A stretch of 64,000 nucleotides of DNA from Silurus meridionalis (GCF_014805685.1 NC_060896.1:12223389-12287388); one strand, 5' to 3'. Counted from the first letter of the stretch, positions 1 to 12,742 are shown. Program-made: numbers and translations. Notes: a model not told the origin generated them from the letters alone.

Positions 1-318
1 AGGATTTAAAGTGGCAAACTAGAAACCTAAAATGTGATTCTATATTCTGCACTAGAGGAAAATTACATCATGAAATCAATGATTACATTTGGAACATATT
101 CAGAAATGCATTTCCCAAAACCTTTTTTTGTTATTAGATTTGACAACATCTAATCTGTCGATTTGTTTACGTATTGTTTAATAAATACTTAATAATAAAA
201 TTAATAAAATAAATAATAAAAACTGCAAGGATGAGAATCTATTGCCTTTTTCTATCGTTATTGCTTTATTTTTATTTTTTACCATGCTCATGGCCACCTG
301 AGGCTTGGCCACCTACTA

Positions 319-622
319 CAGTGGTCCCCTGGAACCCACGGGGTTAGGAAAATCTGCAAATTTTGGACGCAGCCCCTATGGTACCTTAGTGAATTCATCT
401 AGTCACTTTAATACAATAATGTGTTTTGAAAACTTGTATGAAATTTGCTGGTAAAAACATAGTTTCAAATGTTATTCCTAACCTTCTTGAACATTTGGTC
501 CAGTTGCGGATTCATGTGAATTTTAAGATAATCCGCAACTTGCTGTTAGTTAGGTTCCAAATGAGACCCCGTGAATTTTCCGAGCAGCAAATTCTGAACC
601 GTGAATTATCAGGGGTTGACTG
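319..622. mobile_element. Tigger-like (pogo-type) MITE, 304 bp
   Basis: The element begins CAGTGGTCCCCTGGAACC and its other end, reverse-complemented, begins CAGTCAACCCCTGA. The termini therefore share CAGT, CCCCTG and a later CACGG block. TA dinucleotides flank both ends (317-318 and 623-624), as expected for Tc1/mariner-superfamily insertion. It has no transposase and is non-autonomous. The Tigger assignment rests on the terminal style and is an inference. Confidence 0.6.
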
Positions 623-1227
623 TATATAACTTTTTGTGTCTACTGCCGATTCTGTCCACCTTCCATATAATTCAGCTTTCCCACCTGTGCCATTGTGTTT
701 GGTCCTTTGAAAAGGAAGATTGTTATCTAGCAGTCTAGCCAGCATCTCTGCAATATAGCCTTGTATCTTTTGGCCTTTTAATCTTACAAATGCCTTTCTG
801 AAAAATCCTGTATAATCCAAGAGTCCCCACAATTCCAGAATTTCTCCCTATACCAAACTGAAGTGGTTGTCACTAAAACCAAAACTTTTTTATTTTATTT
901 TTGTTAGCACTGTGAACATATTTTACTGTGCAATATTTTTTTACTGAATTGTTTGATTTGTCAATAAGCTTGAATTGCATGCTCTTTTGGGTAAATTTTT
1001 GTCATCTGATCCTGTTGCCATTTAATATTTCCACCATTATTAAAAAAATTTTATTATTTGACAGTTCAGCAAGTTTCAGAATTTTTATTATTAGAAAACA
1101 AAACAAAACAAAAAATCTATGAAACTGTGCTAAATTTTCAAAATTTCCCAGTCACTATTAACTATTAAGTCTGAAAACATAAATTGCTTTGTCCAAAAGA
1201 TTTTTCAGATTTTACACCCTCCATTTA

Positions 1228-1932
1228 CTTTCGGCTGCTCCCATTAGGGGTCGCCACAGCGGCTCATCTGTCTCCATACCAACCTGTCCTCTACATCTGC
1301 TTTCTTCACAACAACTACCTGCATGTCTTTCTTCACCACATCTATAAACCTTCTCCTTGGCCTACCTCTTTTCCTCCTTTCTGGTGGCTTCATCCTCAGC
1401 ATTCTCCTACCAATATACCCCATGTCCCTCCTCTGCACATGACCAAACCATCTCAATCAGGCCTCTCTCAGTTTGTCCCCAAAATGTCCTACATGCGCTT
1501 TCCCTCTAATTAACGCATTTCTAATCCTGTTAATCATCGTCACTCCCAATGAAAATCTTAGCATCTTCAGCTCTGCTACCTCCAGCTCCACCTCCTGTCT
1601 TTTACTCAATACCACTGTCTCTAAACCAACTATTCTTGCAGATACTCTTCTATCACAAATCACTCCTGTCACTCTTCTCCACCCACTCCACCCTGCCTGC
1701 ACTCTTTTCTTCACTTCTCTAACACACTCTCCATTACTTTGCACTGTAGATCCCAGGTACTTAAACTCCTCCCTGCAACCGCACCACTCCACTGCCCTCC
1801 CTCTCATTCACACACATGGACTCTGTCTTATTCCTACTGACTTTCATCTCCAGCACATACCTCCACCTCTCCAGGCTTTTCTCAACCTGCTGCCTACTCT
1901 CACCACAAATAACAATATCATCTGCAAACATA
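1228..1932 (-). mobile_element. non-LTR retrotransposon (LINE) 3' part, piece 1
   Basis: The minus strand encodes the C-terminal tail of a LINE reverse-transcriptase polyprotein, seen in the frame 1244-1456: an [17 protein letters not shown] motif, then a basic RKRGRPRRRF stretch. An upstream piece continues in another frame at 1457-1807, so the copy is frameshifted. The family is present again at 50320-50890. The clade is uncertain (RTE-like is a guess). The copy is 5' truncated and is interrupted at 1932 by a DNA transposon; it resumes at 2690. Confidence 0.7.
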
Positions 1933-2687
1933 CCGTATTTTTCGGTCTATAAGCCGCTACTTTTTTCCAACGCTTTGAACCCTGTGGCTTAAACAACGAA
2001 GCGGCTGATTTATGGATTTTTCCTGGGGTTTTCTCGGTTTCACAAACTTCAAGCCATTAGACCTAAGAAATTTCGGAAACAAAAAAACGCACCTCATCGG
2101 TGTTCTGAGCTGCACTGCACCGGGAGAAAAAACTTCTTTTTTTTTTCAAACGCATGACGATGACAAAAGATAAACTCTCGAGAGAAATATTTGTGAAAGG
2201 AAGAAAGAAGACAGTGAACAATTACTTACTTTGTCGGCTACTGTTTAGATACAAGCCGTTGTAGCGCGTTGAGTCTGGGTTAAGGGAAAGCTCACTAAAA
2301 CTCCAGTTGCAACAGAAATCATATAAGCACAGACAGGTTTCCAAAACTCGTGCTTTTTTATTTTTCTTGGCAACAGTGTTATGGGTTAGTCAAAGAAACT
2401 TAGAAATAAGCATCAGAAAATAATAAGGACATAATCCTCAGTCTCACATGCAAACACACGCATTAAAACCGGAAGAATGCAGTGACATGCTGTTCCCAAA
2501 ATGCTGCTCTGCTCTTAAAGGACAGTGTCCTTCGGTAAAGCCTGTGTAAAGTTCATTAGTTTCAGTGTAGACATTACAGACAGGCTTATAGATAGGTGGG
2601 GCTTATTTATGTTAAAAATAAAAATATTTGTAAAATTCAGTGGGTGCGGCTTATATAAGGGTGCGCTTTATAGTCTGGAAATTACGT
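1933..2687. mobile_element. TA-target MITE inserted in a LINE, 755 bp
   Basis: The left end reads CCGTATTTTTCGGTCTATAA and the right end, reverse-complemented, reads ACGTAATTTCCAGACTATAA; both continue into a GC-containing block, giving a diverged terminal inverted repeat of about 25 bp. TA flanks both ends (1931-1932 and 2688-2689), and LINE sequence resumes immediately afterwards, which fixes the boundaries. No transposase is visible. It is probably a non-autonomous Tc1/mariner-superfamily element. Confidence 0.6.
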
Positions 2688-2689
2688 TA

Positions 2690-3160
2690 GTCCATGGAGA
2701 CTCCTGTCTGACCTTGTCTGTCAACCTGTCCATCACCACTGCAAACAGGAAAGGGCTCAGAGCCGATCCTTAATGCAGTCCAACCTCCACCTTGAACCAG
2801 TCTGTCATTCCTACTGCACACTTCACTGCTGTCACACTGTCCTTATACATGTCCTGCACCACCCTCACATACTTTTCTGACACACCTGACTTCCTCATAC
2901 CACAACTCCACAACTCCAACAAACACACAATGCAATTACTTCTGACCTTCTCTATATTCCTCTATCAACAGTTTCAATGCAAATATTGCATCCATGTTGT
3001 TCTTCCTCGGCATGAAACCATACTGTGGTTCACAAATGGTCACCTCTTCCTTCAGCCTGGCTTCCACTACTCTTTGTATGTATGTATGGTGTGACTGATC
3101 AATTGTATTCCCCTGTCGTTACTGCAGGTCTGCACAGCTCCCTTATTCTTAAAAATGTAA
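2690..3160 (-). mobile_element. LINE, piece 2 (5' truncated)
   Basis: This continues the LINE of 1228-1932 beyond the inserted MITE: the same strand, with the interruption falling between adjoining parts of the reverse-transcriptase coding region (recognised from related fish copies). It stops abruptly near 3160, consistent with the 5' truncation typical of LINE insertions. Many stops and frame changes show it is dead. Confidence 0.55.
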
Positions 3161-3505
3161 ATCTCTCCTGAGCGGAATCTCCCAGGGAGGGTGTTCGAGA
3201 AGGGCTACCGGGTTTGCAAACTATGGTCTGCCCGGCCACCGTGGGGCCACCAGGATGAGATGGACTCCATCCTGGCAAACTTTCTCCAGAACTCCTGGAG
3301 CAGCGTGACAGGAGGGAAGGCATACAGGTGCAGCCTCAGCCATGTGCAATGTGGACAGGGGACCGCTGCACACGCATAAAGGTCGAATCCCACACAACGC
3401 CTAAATAAGTGGTTCACTGTAATGGAGAAAGCACACTCTTTTTGCCGTTTAGCTGTAACCCCAATTCCTTCATGTGAGCAAGAACGACATCTTGATGTCG
3501 AACGG

Positions 3506-3808
3506 CTAAGTGTTTTGATTTAAGCTAAAGTCAACCAATCGTCTATATAGATTAGGATGCAAACGCCCTGAAGTCTCAGTGGGACCTTCCACACACTTGA
3601 AGGTGCGGGGTAAAAGTGCAAGACTGAACAATAGGACCTGATATTGGTAAGCTTTGGCCCCGAATGCGAACCTCAGGAACTTCCTGTGAGATGTAAGGAT
3701 CAGATCCGAGGACTGGTTTGTCACGATAGATCTGAAGGATGCATACTTCCATGCATCCTTCAGATCTATCATGATAAACCAGTCCTCGGATCTGATTTGT
3801 GACACCAC
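3506..3808 (-). mobile_element. DIRS-like retrotransposon reverse-transcriptase fragment
   Basis: The minus-strand frame carries hallmarks of DIRS/tyrosine-recombinase retrotransposon reverse transcriptase: a DWFIMIDLKDA block, then HRKFLRFAFGAKAYQYQVL, then a degraded SPRTF-like region. An inverted duplication (3699-3796) lies inside it and scrambles the frame. No tyrosine recombinase or complete RT is present, so this is a remnant. The adjoining GC-richer stretch 3165-3420 may belong to the same or another retroelement but has no diagnostic motif. Confidence 0.6.
3699..3796. repeat. 98-bp inverted duplication (46-bp arms, 6-nt spacer)
   Basis: The left arm 3699-3744 and right arm 3751-3796 are reverse complements at 44 of 46 positions, separated by ACTTCC. 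The arms are pieces of DIRS reverse-transcriptase coding sequence, so this is a snap-back duplication rather than ordinary TIRs. Confidence 0.9.
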
Positions 3809-5564
3809 CCGATTCTTAACTCACCTTTGATTACATTCTCAGATTTTTAACATTACAATTTGATGTTAATTGTGATTTTCTAATTGTATATGATTGTTAT
3901 TGACATGACTTCTCTGTGTGACACATTGACCAAGACTTTACTATGCTTTTGGGAGATGAAATCTCAAACAGGTTTAATGCAAACTGGCCAACATTCTTCA
4001 AGAATAACTGCTGACTGGAAAAACCCTCGGCCTAGTGCACATGTGGATGACCTTCTCTCTGACCGGGACGATTCTGATGAAACAAGTGTTTTTTTGTTTT
4101 TTTGTTTTTTGAGGTTTAGTTTACTTGTTTGTACTATATTCTGCTAGTATGGGACAGTGACGTGGCAGCTATTCTCTTGTTCATTCATCTCTTGCCTCCA
4201 ACTGTAAATAGAAGGAAGACTGTGTAAATCAGTGCAATTAAAGCTTTAATGTATCATCAAGTTCTTAAAGGTAAAATAAATGTGTTGTTTTAGATTTGCG
4301 CATTTTGTCTTGTCTTCAGTTAGTGTTATCTGTAAGTAAATCTGCATAGTCATTATATATAGGTTAAAAACACTTCACATCTCACATTAAAATCTTCTAA
4401 CATCTTTTTCTTTTTCTGCAGTTCATCTTTTTCTTTTTCTGCAGTTCAAAGATGGAAAAAAAAGCTTTCATTTATACATTACAATAAGGTTTCATTTGCT
4501 ACTGATTTAATATGAATACAGTGTGAAAACAACAATACTTGCACTGCATTAAATTTGGTTCAACAAAGAGCTTAATACATTTTAAAAATGTTATTTGTTT
4601 GTGTACATGTTTCACATATCACACCTCTAAGGATGAGCATTTTATTTGTGAATTTAAACATGAAAGAACTGTGTCATCATATGTGCTCTTAGGTGGGGAT
4701 GAGCATTAAGACATTTCAGCAAGTTGAATCTTCACAGCCCTTCCACCTCTGTGTTAGAGAAAAGAGAAGAAGCATTCGGAAGTTTTACATCATCCTGGAC
4801 CATAAGGCTATTATCTGCATGACACAGACAGCTGCTGCAGCCTTTGATGAACTCTTTTTTCTACATGTTTATTCAAACAATCTGATAGTACTTTTGATTC
4901 AGATAGTGAACATTGCATAATCACCAATTGTGTAACAGGTTATGACATTTTTTTAAGCATTTTATTTCTGATGATCATAATCTCATTAAGTTCATTGCTT
5001 CCCAAAAGAAGATCAATTCCGAAGCACCATCTAATGATCTATTATCCTAGCTGCATAAGGAAAGTGGTTCCACTTATACTGTACAAATGTGAACTATGAG
5101 ATACGAAGGAAAGCACACCTTTTTCAAAAAGTCTGAAAAGATCTATAAGAACATAACCAAAACAATAATCAAAAACATCAACATCAGTTGACTTTTCATT
5201 TTGGTCCATATAATAGAGTCTCTACTTTAACTAAAACTTGGAATGTAACCACTGTCTCCACTACAACCTGGTTTAGAAAGAAACTTGGGAACTGCATATA
5301 ACGTTGACATGTATGTTTGCTCTGCTTTTAAAAAGGCCTGTTTTTAATAAGATTATAAGTATTGTTGTAAAAGAAGGACAAGCTGTTTTTCTGGTGCGTA
5401 ATGTAATTATAGTGTATTTTGATGTGCATGTACATGCTTTTTGTATTGAGGAGGCAGGTAATATTTTCACTCTCATTTGGGTGGATGATTTGATATAGTA
5501 ATCCCCTGTTTATCCAAAAATGCTATTATATGTATACAGTACTGTATTATATTAACATTTTACT

Positions 5565-5763
5565 CAGTGCTCGAATTGAGTCAAGTCTTATGGGGGGTCC
5601 ACAGTTGTTGTGTAATTCATATATATTTTTACTAAAATAACCTTAGGGACCCTACTAAGTCTATTTTTTACTTGTCATGGGGGGGTCCCTTATGCCTTAT
5701 GGAGGAGTCCCGGATCCCCACAAATCCCCCCTCCCCCAACCCCCCGCCACAATTCGAACACTG
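5565..5763. mobile_element. hAT-type MITE, 199 bp, with perfect 8-bp TSD
   Basis: The termini are CAGTGCTCGAATTG on the left and CAATTCGAACACTG on the right, a near-perfect 14-bp inverted repeat. An identical 8-bp direct repeat ATTTTACT flanks the element (5557-5564 and 5764-5771). An 8-bp target duplication with CAGTG-like ends is the signature of the hAT superfamily. The interior is non-coding with G and C homopolymer runs. Confidence 0.85.
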
Positions 5764-6556
5764 ATTTTACTTCATTTTATAATTAATAATTATATTTTGA
5801 TTAACAAATCAGCCAAACAAATTATTTATGTGGCAAATGCAATTCCCCAATAAACCGAAGATAATGAGAGAAATAAAATTGCTCTCTATTACACTACTGT
5901 TTAAAGTTGCAATTAACTACAAGTTGAAAAGTTTTTTTTTAATGCAGTTAAATGTCATTTTTGAATGTGATTGTTAAATGTAGTGTATCTCAATAAAGTT
6001 TCTGCAATATTTCCTGCAATATGTCCTACCATTTCATTTTGTAGAAACAACCAGATATGAACAAAAGTGTTATTATAAACCAGTATGTTGAATACTTAAC
6101 ATTGTTATATTCACATTACACTAATGCATAATCTTCAAAAGAGCGTTACACTGTAATTGACAACAACAATGAATCAAAGTAAAAAAGGGGGTCACACACA
6201 TAACTAAACACAATAACATGCATGTTAGAATACTATTAATTATTACATATATTATACAAATGTAACTCAACTGTTGCAATAATCAACTGTTGTAATTAAC
6301 CTATAATTTAAACAGGACTCTTCGTATCTTCTTAATGCTGACATAGAAAAGAAAATGCTGAAACAAGCGCAAAAAAATAGCATAAAAATATATGACACCG
6401 TGCAGACCGAATATATTGATCTAAAAGTTTTTATTATTTGTATGCGATTGAGGATTAAATAAACTACGCCGGTACTGAACGGCGGCTCGGTGTTTGGTGA
6501 CCGCAAGTGTAAACAGTAAAAGTACGCTCACACCAATAACGCTGATTCGACATTGA

Positions 6557-6570
6557 CCGCTAGATGGCAG
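6557..6570 (+). promoter_or_regulatory. CTCF-like motif upstream of cpne2
   Basis: CCGCTAGATGGCAG matches the CTCF core consensus CCASYAGRKGGCRS at 13 of 14 positions. It sits in a CpG-containing patch (about 6470-6620) roughly 450-700 bp upstream of the proposed first exon of cpne2. Occupancy cannot be judged from sequence. Confidence 0.45.
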
Positions 6571-7009
6571 TACAGTCGCGACACACGTCATGTCCGCGCG
6601 CTGGACCTAATCATGACATTTCCCTCTCGAGTGTCAGCGCGACTAATTAAATTAATGTCAGACGTGACGCGGTGACAGTAATGGCTGCTCTTTGGTGTCA
6701 TTAAAAAAAATAGGTTTTAAGGTTTTAAGATGTGGAAAAAACTCAAGACTAACACGAATTCCAGCTTTTCAAACACTTATGCATGCTTGTGACAATTAAC
6801 GCATGTACACACACACACACACGCACGCACGCACAGTGTCCTACATTATACCAATTTATTGCATTCTTCCAAAAATGCCAATAACTATTATTTTGGCCAA
6901 CAAGTGATTTCTTACATTGTGTAAACCCTCAGTACACAGCGGTCTGTGTTTTTTCATCGAACTACAGTCAGGAAGGGTGTGTGTGTGTGTGTGTGAGAGA
7001 GAGTGAGTG

Positions 7010-7289
7010 TGAATGTGTGAGAGAGGGGGCCCTGCGTGCAGCACTGCGCTACAGGAGTTGGCACAAGCGCGCGAACCGCTGAACTCAATGGGGAGAAAGA
7101 AGCGCGCGACGCTGTGAGTGAAACCAATCCACTTGATAACGGAGCTTCATTTGCACCAGCAAGAGTCGCAGAGACCGACAGCGGATCATCTCGGATCAAC
7201 ACTGCTGAAGGAGAAAGACCTCGAGCGAAGGAAAAGAAAGAGAGAGCGAGAGAAGTCGCGGAGGGAAAAGTGAGGAGTGAGCTTTAAGG
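7010..7289 (+). other. cpne2: cpne2 exon 1 (noncoding, 5' UTR), probable
   Basis: A purine-rich, CpG-containing block ends in a strong donor (GTGAGT beginning at 7290) and lies upstream of the acceptor of exon 2 at 16760. Exon 2 carries the first copine ATG 29 nt into it, so a noncoding leader exon is expected. The 5' boundary is a guess, and no TATA box is evident. A short upstream ORF starts at ATG 7088 and stops at 7117 (nine codons plus stop). The long ATG-less frame through the block is probably fortuitous. Confidence 0.5.
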
Positions 7290-7996
7290 GTGAGTGATGG
7301 CTGATTGCGCTCATTCATAAGCGTAGTATGTCCGTCTTATTTAGTGTAGAAGGCGTCGGCATTGAGAAGGGAACAAAAACATCAACCCACTGATCCCGTT
7401 TTGGGAATTTTGCAGGGAAATGTACGCCAGAATAGATCCCAGCATCTGGAAGTGAAAGCAGCTTGCAAAGTCCACATCTGTAATTTCACACCAGACACTA
7501 ATGCGCTGTTAATAATAACGCACTTCCCTTTCTCTCAGAGTTCTGGCACTTTGTTACTGTTGATGTTGTTGTTTTTATTTGCTCACATTGTAGAATTGTT
7601 TCTTCTTCCAGAAATATACCCACATTATATAGTCTATAATCATTCATTGATATTTGTTGTTGTTGTTAAATGAATGCTTTGTATCTACTGTGCATTACAG
7701 CGGAATAACAACATTGTACTAATGATACTGTATAAACGGAGTTAACAATAATTCTAAACATTGTGGCATTTCACTATATTACAGAGCACAGGTGTAGTCT
7801 AAATGCATTACATATTTCATGCATATACAGGCCCCTTCAGTGCAGGCTGCATCCAAACCTCTGGGTGTTCATTTAAAGTCCAATAAAGCTTGAATTGTCA
7901 TGCACATTTCAAGCCAGAGACATACATACACTGCAATTGCCAGTGATGATGATTTGTAATGAATGTTTGCATTTAATGAGTTATTGAAAATAATAA

Positions 7997-8000
<4 letters not shown>

Positions 8001-8062
<62 letters not shown>
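8001..8062. repeat. (TA)n microsatellite
   Basis: An uninterrupted TA run of about 62 bp in cpne2 intron 1. Confidence 0.95.
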
Positions 8063-8066
<4 letters not shown>

Positions 8067-8689
8067 GCCTTAGATTGAACAGTTTCATTATGAAATGTGT
8101 GTATTTTGATTAGGTATAAAGATCTGTTAACAGGATGTGACACCTTACGATGCAGAACTGCAGTTCACCTCAACTGTTTGTTGTGTGAGTGAAAACAGTA
8201 CACCAACGGCTCAAAGATTACATAAAGTGAAGATGGGCTGAAAGTGGTCAAAGTGTGTTTGTTGGTGTTAGTGCTTGGTGCTTGGAATTAGTTAAACTTT
8301 GAGGGTTTTTCATTTCATTTTTGCAGCTAGATACCCTTTGAACCATAACATAAATAACACAAACGAACATAATACCTTTAAAGAAATATTAGTAATATTA
8401 TTTAAAATGTGTTGAATGTGAACAAATTAATTTCAGCATTTAATTCCTGGAATTTCTGGCAGCAGAACAAATTAGGTCCAAGTTCCCATTATTTATAAAC
8501 TCACATGTTTTTGAATTCTTGGGGTTTTAATTAAACCAGTTGAAATAGATTAGTGAAAAGGGTTTTATTTAACCATGCAAACATAAGCATAGTGACTTGT
8601 GCTAATAGTGGGCTGCAATTTCCACTGATGTAATAGTTTAAACTAATAAATCAAAGATCCTTCCTAAGTAGACGGGCCCCACTTTTAAG

Positions 8690-9120
8690 AGGGGGTCCAA
8701 AGTTTGTGAACACCTGACCATTACATCCAATTATGAATTTTCTCATAGAATCTCATTCTAGAAAAAGTCCCCTTTTAATGTTATAATAAACTTCACTCTT
8801 CTGGTAGGTATTTCCCAGCAGATTTTTGATGAGCTGTAAGGAATTTATGTCACCTAAAGCATTAGCGAGGTTGGACACTGATGTCAGACGAAGACTGGTT
8901 CATAGTCTGCATTCGGATTTGTTCCAGAGGTGTACAGTGGGGCTAAGGTCAGAGCTCAGTGCAAGCCTTTTAAGTTCTTTCACACCGAACTTAGTTCAAC
9001 ATGTCTTCATGGAGCTCACTTTGTGCACAGGGACATTGTCATTTTAGAACAGGTTTGATAATTGTGTACAATTATGTGCATCCACTTTTGTAGCAACAGG
9101 TGGGGAAGAACCACATATGT
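8690..9120. mobile_element. degraded CACTATA-family MITE, copy 1
   Basis: It shares ordered blocks with the copies at 45523, 49080 and 58420: a start resembling GGACAAAAGTTTGTGGACACC, then CTTCACTCTTCTGG, a GTCAGAGCTC segment, CTTTGTGCACAGGGACATTG and AAGAACCACATATG. No intact TIR is left at either end. Confidence 0.5.
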
Positions 9121-12100
9121 GATGGTAAGGAGCCCACAAAATTGACTAGAGTTGTGTTTTTGCATTAATTTGTGCTTTGCAGAAATGTCAAACAGACATA
9201 CAATATCAGGTATATAATGAGCAGTGAAAGCTTTAAATGTGCAGGAAAAATAGAGATTAAGATTAGAGAAGCTTTGATGGAGCCAAACGGGCTGTCAGGA
9301 TGGACTGGATATATTTAAGTAGCTCCTTTGTGAATACTTCAATTGCTTGCTTTAAAATCAAGTGGTCTTCATTTTGTAGGGGGCAAATAGCAATTATCAC
9401 AGTAGCATGTCTCAGCGATGAGGAGGTAAAAAGCTGTTAATAACAGTAGCCCCAGTACAATCAAAATCCGCATAATGTTTTTTTGTTTCACACAAAAGCC
9501 TGATACTGAAACACGACAAACTATAATACAATTCTTAGGTGTGCAAAATCTTTTTCAGTCCTTTATTCATTACAGTATGTGGGTGAGGATGCTTTATTTC
9601 AGTGGAGGTTGTCTCAGTAATGTTTTAAATCCCAAATAACTTTCTGTGTATAGGCACTAAATATGGTATGTGTAATATTCATTGGGATTTTAATGCCAAA
9701 TGATGTGGGACAATTAAAACACTGCTGATTTTTTGATTCTGACTGATCAAAAGGAGTTTAGCATCTGTAACAGTACAGCTCAGTGAGAAATTCAGACTGC
9801 AAGGCAGGTTGTAAGATCACATTGATCTGCTTCTCAATATACATTTCTTTCTATATTAACAACCTTTCACAGGTATAGTGGAGGTTTTATATAAACAGTT
9901 TATATGATGAAGTTTTCTTTAAAGATACACAGGAATGAGTATCATTTCTAGTGCTTTGTCAGAGGCAAAGCTGATCCTTTTCACAAGGGAACCTTTTTTC
10001 AGTTCATTTTTCAGCTCTGTAGATTCTCAGTAACCTTTTTCTATTATTAACTTTGTTCAGAACTTGTTTGGTGTTTTTTTTTATCTGCATGCCAGCATAT
10101 ACATCTAAGTTCTGTGCCTGTCCATTTGTAAATTGTCTAGGAGCTTTCACTAACCTTAAAGGAATGAGCATTAGCTTACAGGAATAAGTTCTGAAACCTC
10201 AAACTACATTCAAAATAAAAAGGAGTAGGATGTAGCAGTATTGGCCCATTAGTCCATCACTGCTTGGTAGTTCATAGAGATCAATATTGTTAATGAACAG
10301 TTATTTCATATTGTCAGGCGGATGCAAGTGCAGACAATTCTAATGGAATATGACTATGGAATGCTGGGTGAAGCAAATAGTGTGGAGCAATGTGAAACTT
10401 AAATACTTTTGGCGATCAAGGTGACAAGGAACAACTATAAGTGAATAGTGACAAATGATCCAAACATTGAAGTGCAATAGCTGCTAGATAATTTAGTCCA
10501 TGGTCCAAATCCTGACACATATAATGTCTTTTCTCTTTTGTACCTGTCCTTCTACATATGCATATCACAGCCAACTGAGAAGAATATACTCACATCTAAT
10601 GTTAAATGTACTATGTACAATTAGCTAAAAATTACTAAGATGTTCTGGGAATTCCAAAAACATTTGTACATAATGTTTTATACCTTTATGTTAACATTTC
10701 TACAATGGTTTTTACATGTTGGGTATTTAAAATATTATATAACCATTACAGCTACTGTAAACGTTGTAAAGAACATTGTCTATGTAGGGTCTTTACAGCC
10801 TGCTAGGAAGTACAGAAGATACATTCAGAAAGTACATGTTTTAATAAATAATAAATGCCCCTGTAACAGTACTGCAATTTATAATCCTCATCTAGATACT
10901 ATAGCATATTTAACATCAGATAAGAAGCCACTTTTCAAGAAAGCAATGTCTGCTGTCTGGTAATTATTTTAAAAGAGCCTGTGGGGTACAAATCATCAGA
11001 ATGCCAAATGCTAACTACTGTAGTAGGAGCTAAGCCAAGAACCAAGTGCTGTTTGTTGTTGATATATCTGTTAGTAGCAGTGGTTTGGATGGCTGACATT
11101 CAGCTTAAGGTTCTGTTTCTGCAATTGTTACAAAGCACTCACACTACAAAACCGCCTGAGGCAAGTGCTGTGGAAAAGAAAGCATTCAGAAAGGAAACAG
11201 GATGGAGCAAGTGGGAAGACATGACTGAGCATCAGGAGGCTTTTCGGAGCTGAAAGATTTAAAGGCCTTCAAATCTGATGCTCACTTAAAATCTGATTTG
11301 GCTAATTTAATCAGTGTAAGAGCTGAAAGGTTTGCTGATTTGTAGGTCAGTTGTGGGGAAAAAGGATCTGCACTGCTGTCATTTTCAGTGATGCTCCCTA
11401 ATGTTACCCATACACTGTATATAGGGGTATTAAAGAGAAGTGTAGACTCTCAGGAATATAGGTTACTAAATTGTACCTTCAGTACAGTGTACACATTTTG
11501 TACCTTGATAGCGCTGCTATAAATCTTTTCAAAAGCAAGGTTTTCGGCTGAAAGATATTGTCCAATTTAAAGGCACCAAAGTAATGGTACAGAAAGTGTG
11601 CACAAGTAACATGAGATTTAAACCAGGCTTACCGTAATACATTGGCACAATTTTGCTGTCACTTGCCAATTCCTAGCCGGCCCTCACTCTATCATAAGAG
11701 CTGTTAAGCGGCTAGGGTGGAGGCTAACATGTGAGACACATGACACACGAAGGCAGCCAACCACTAATATTCAACCAACACATTGTACACATTGAACCTG
11801 AAGGGTCTACAGCATCCTTTCATTCTTTCGGCCTTCTTTTGAATTTTCGGTGGTCAGTTGGTCAGGTGACAAGGTTTCTCCCATCATGCAGTGTAACTGT
11901 GGCTTCTGGAGGCTGTGATGGGAAGTTAGCATTGTGGCCAACATTGATTGCAGCAACTATAACTGACCTATCGGTTGTAAATGTTTAAGTGCAGTGAAAA
12001 CATTTCCTGAAACTGTAGGCATCACTGCCATCAGAACTGACATGCCTACATTATTAATGTCTTTGCTTAGCAGATTTTCTTTACTGTAACAAGACAGAAC

Positions 12101-12696
12101 ATTTAAAATTGGGGAATATAAAGACAGAGGCCTTGTGAATCTGCACCATGAGCTACTGGAACTAAATTACTCTGCTTGTCTCCATTATATGGAGTAGATT
12201 ATTATAAGGAGTCAAGGATAATGCAATTATTCACAAACATCTCCTTTCCTTCTCCCTCTCATCATTGTCTAGCACATTTTACCTTATGTGTAAACTGTTA
12301 AAAGTGATACACCTAAGATTCACAATTGTACAATGACAAATCAATAATGCAGTGTTGTGACATTCCCAAGGACTAGCATTTTTGTTTGGCTGCATGATGG
12401 GATAGAGTGCAGAAAAGTAACCTATTATTCGTTCTACTGAAATTGGAAAATTCTAAAAATGGAAACTATCGTTGCTAATCAAATTCTTTTCCTTATTGAA
12501 TGAAACTGGAGCATTGTATATGCATTTTCTAATCGTTAGATAGCAGAGAATGAGTTTAAGATTTATGGTAATTCACAAAGCAGACAGGTGAGTAAGCATG
12601 AAGCTGATGGCAATATAAGTGGTGTTTTTCAAAACGCATGAGCCAGAGTTTCCACTATGACCACAGATGGGTGGACTTTAGCTTAGGCTCTAGCTT

Positions 12697-12698
<2 letters not shown>

Positions 12699-12741
<43 letters not shown>
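12699..12741. repeat. (TG)n microsatellite
   Basis: A TG run of about 42 bp in cpne2 intron 1. Confidence 0.95.

Positions 12742-12742
<1 letters not shown>

Larger units (their letters stand above)
1..6500. other. intergenic region upstream of cpne2
   Basis: No host coding exon could be supported here. The open frames are short and fall in transposon remnants or AT-rich sequence. Contents listed separately: a Tigger-like MITE (319-622), a LINE tail in two pieces (about 1228-3160) split by a TA-target MITE, a DIRS reverse-transcriptase fragment with a hairpin (3506-3808), and a hAT MITE (5565-5763). I see nothing recognisable in 3810-5550 or 5775-6470. Confidence 0.6.

Noticed and set aside
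1473..1952. 159-codon plus-strand frame
   Set aside because: It is the antisense shadow of the LINE reverse-transcriptase tail.
7036..7287. 83-codon frame across the cpne2 leader
   Set aside because: Lacks an ATG at its start (GTG), is low-complexity charged sequence, and the true copine start with homology is in exon 2.
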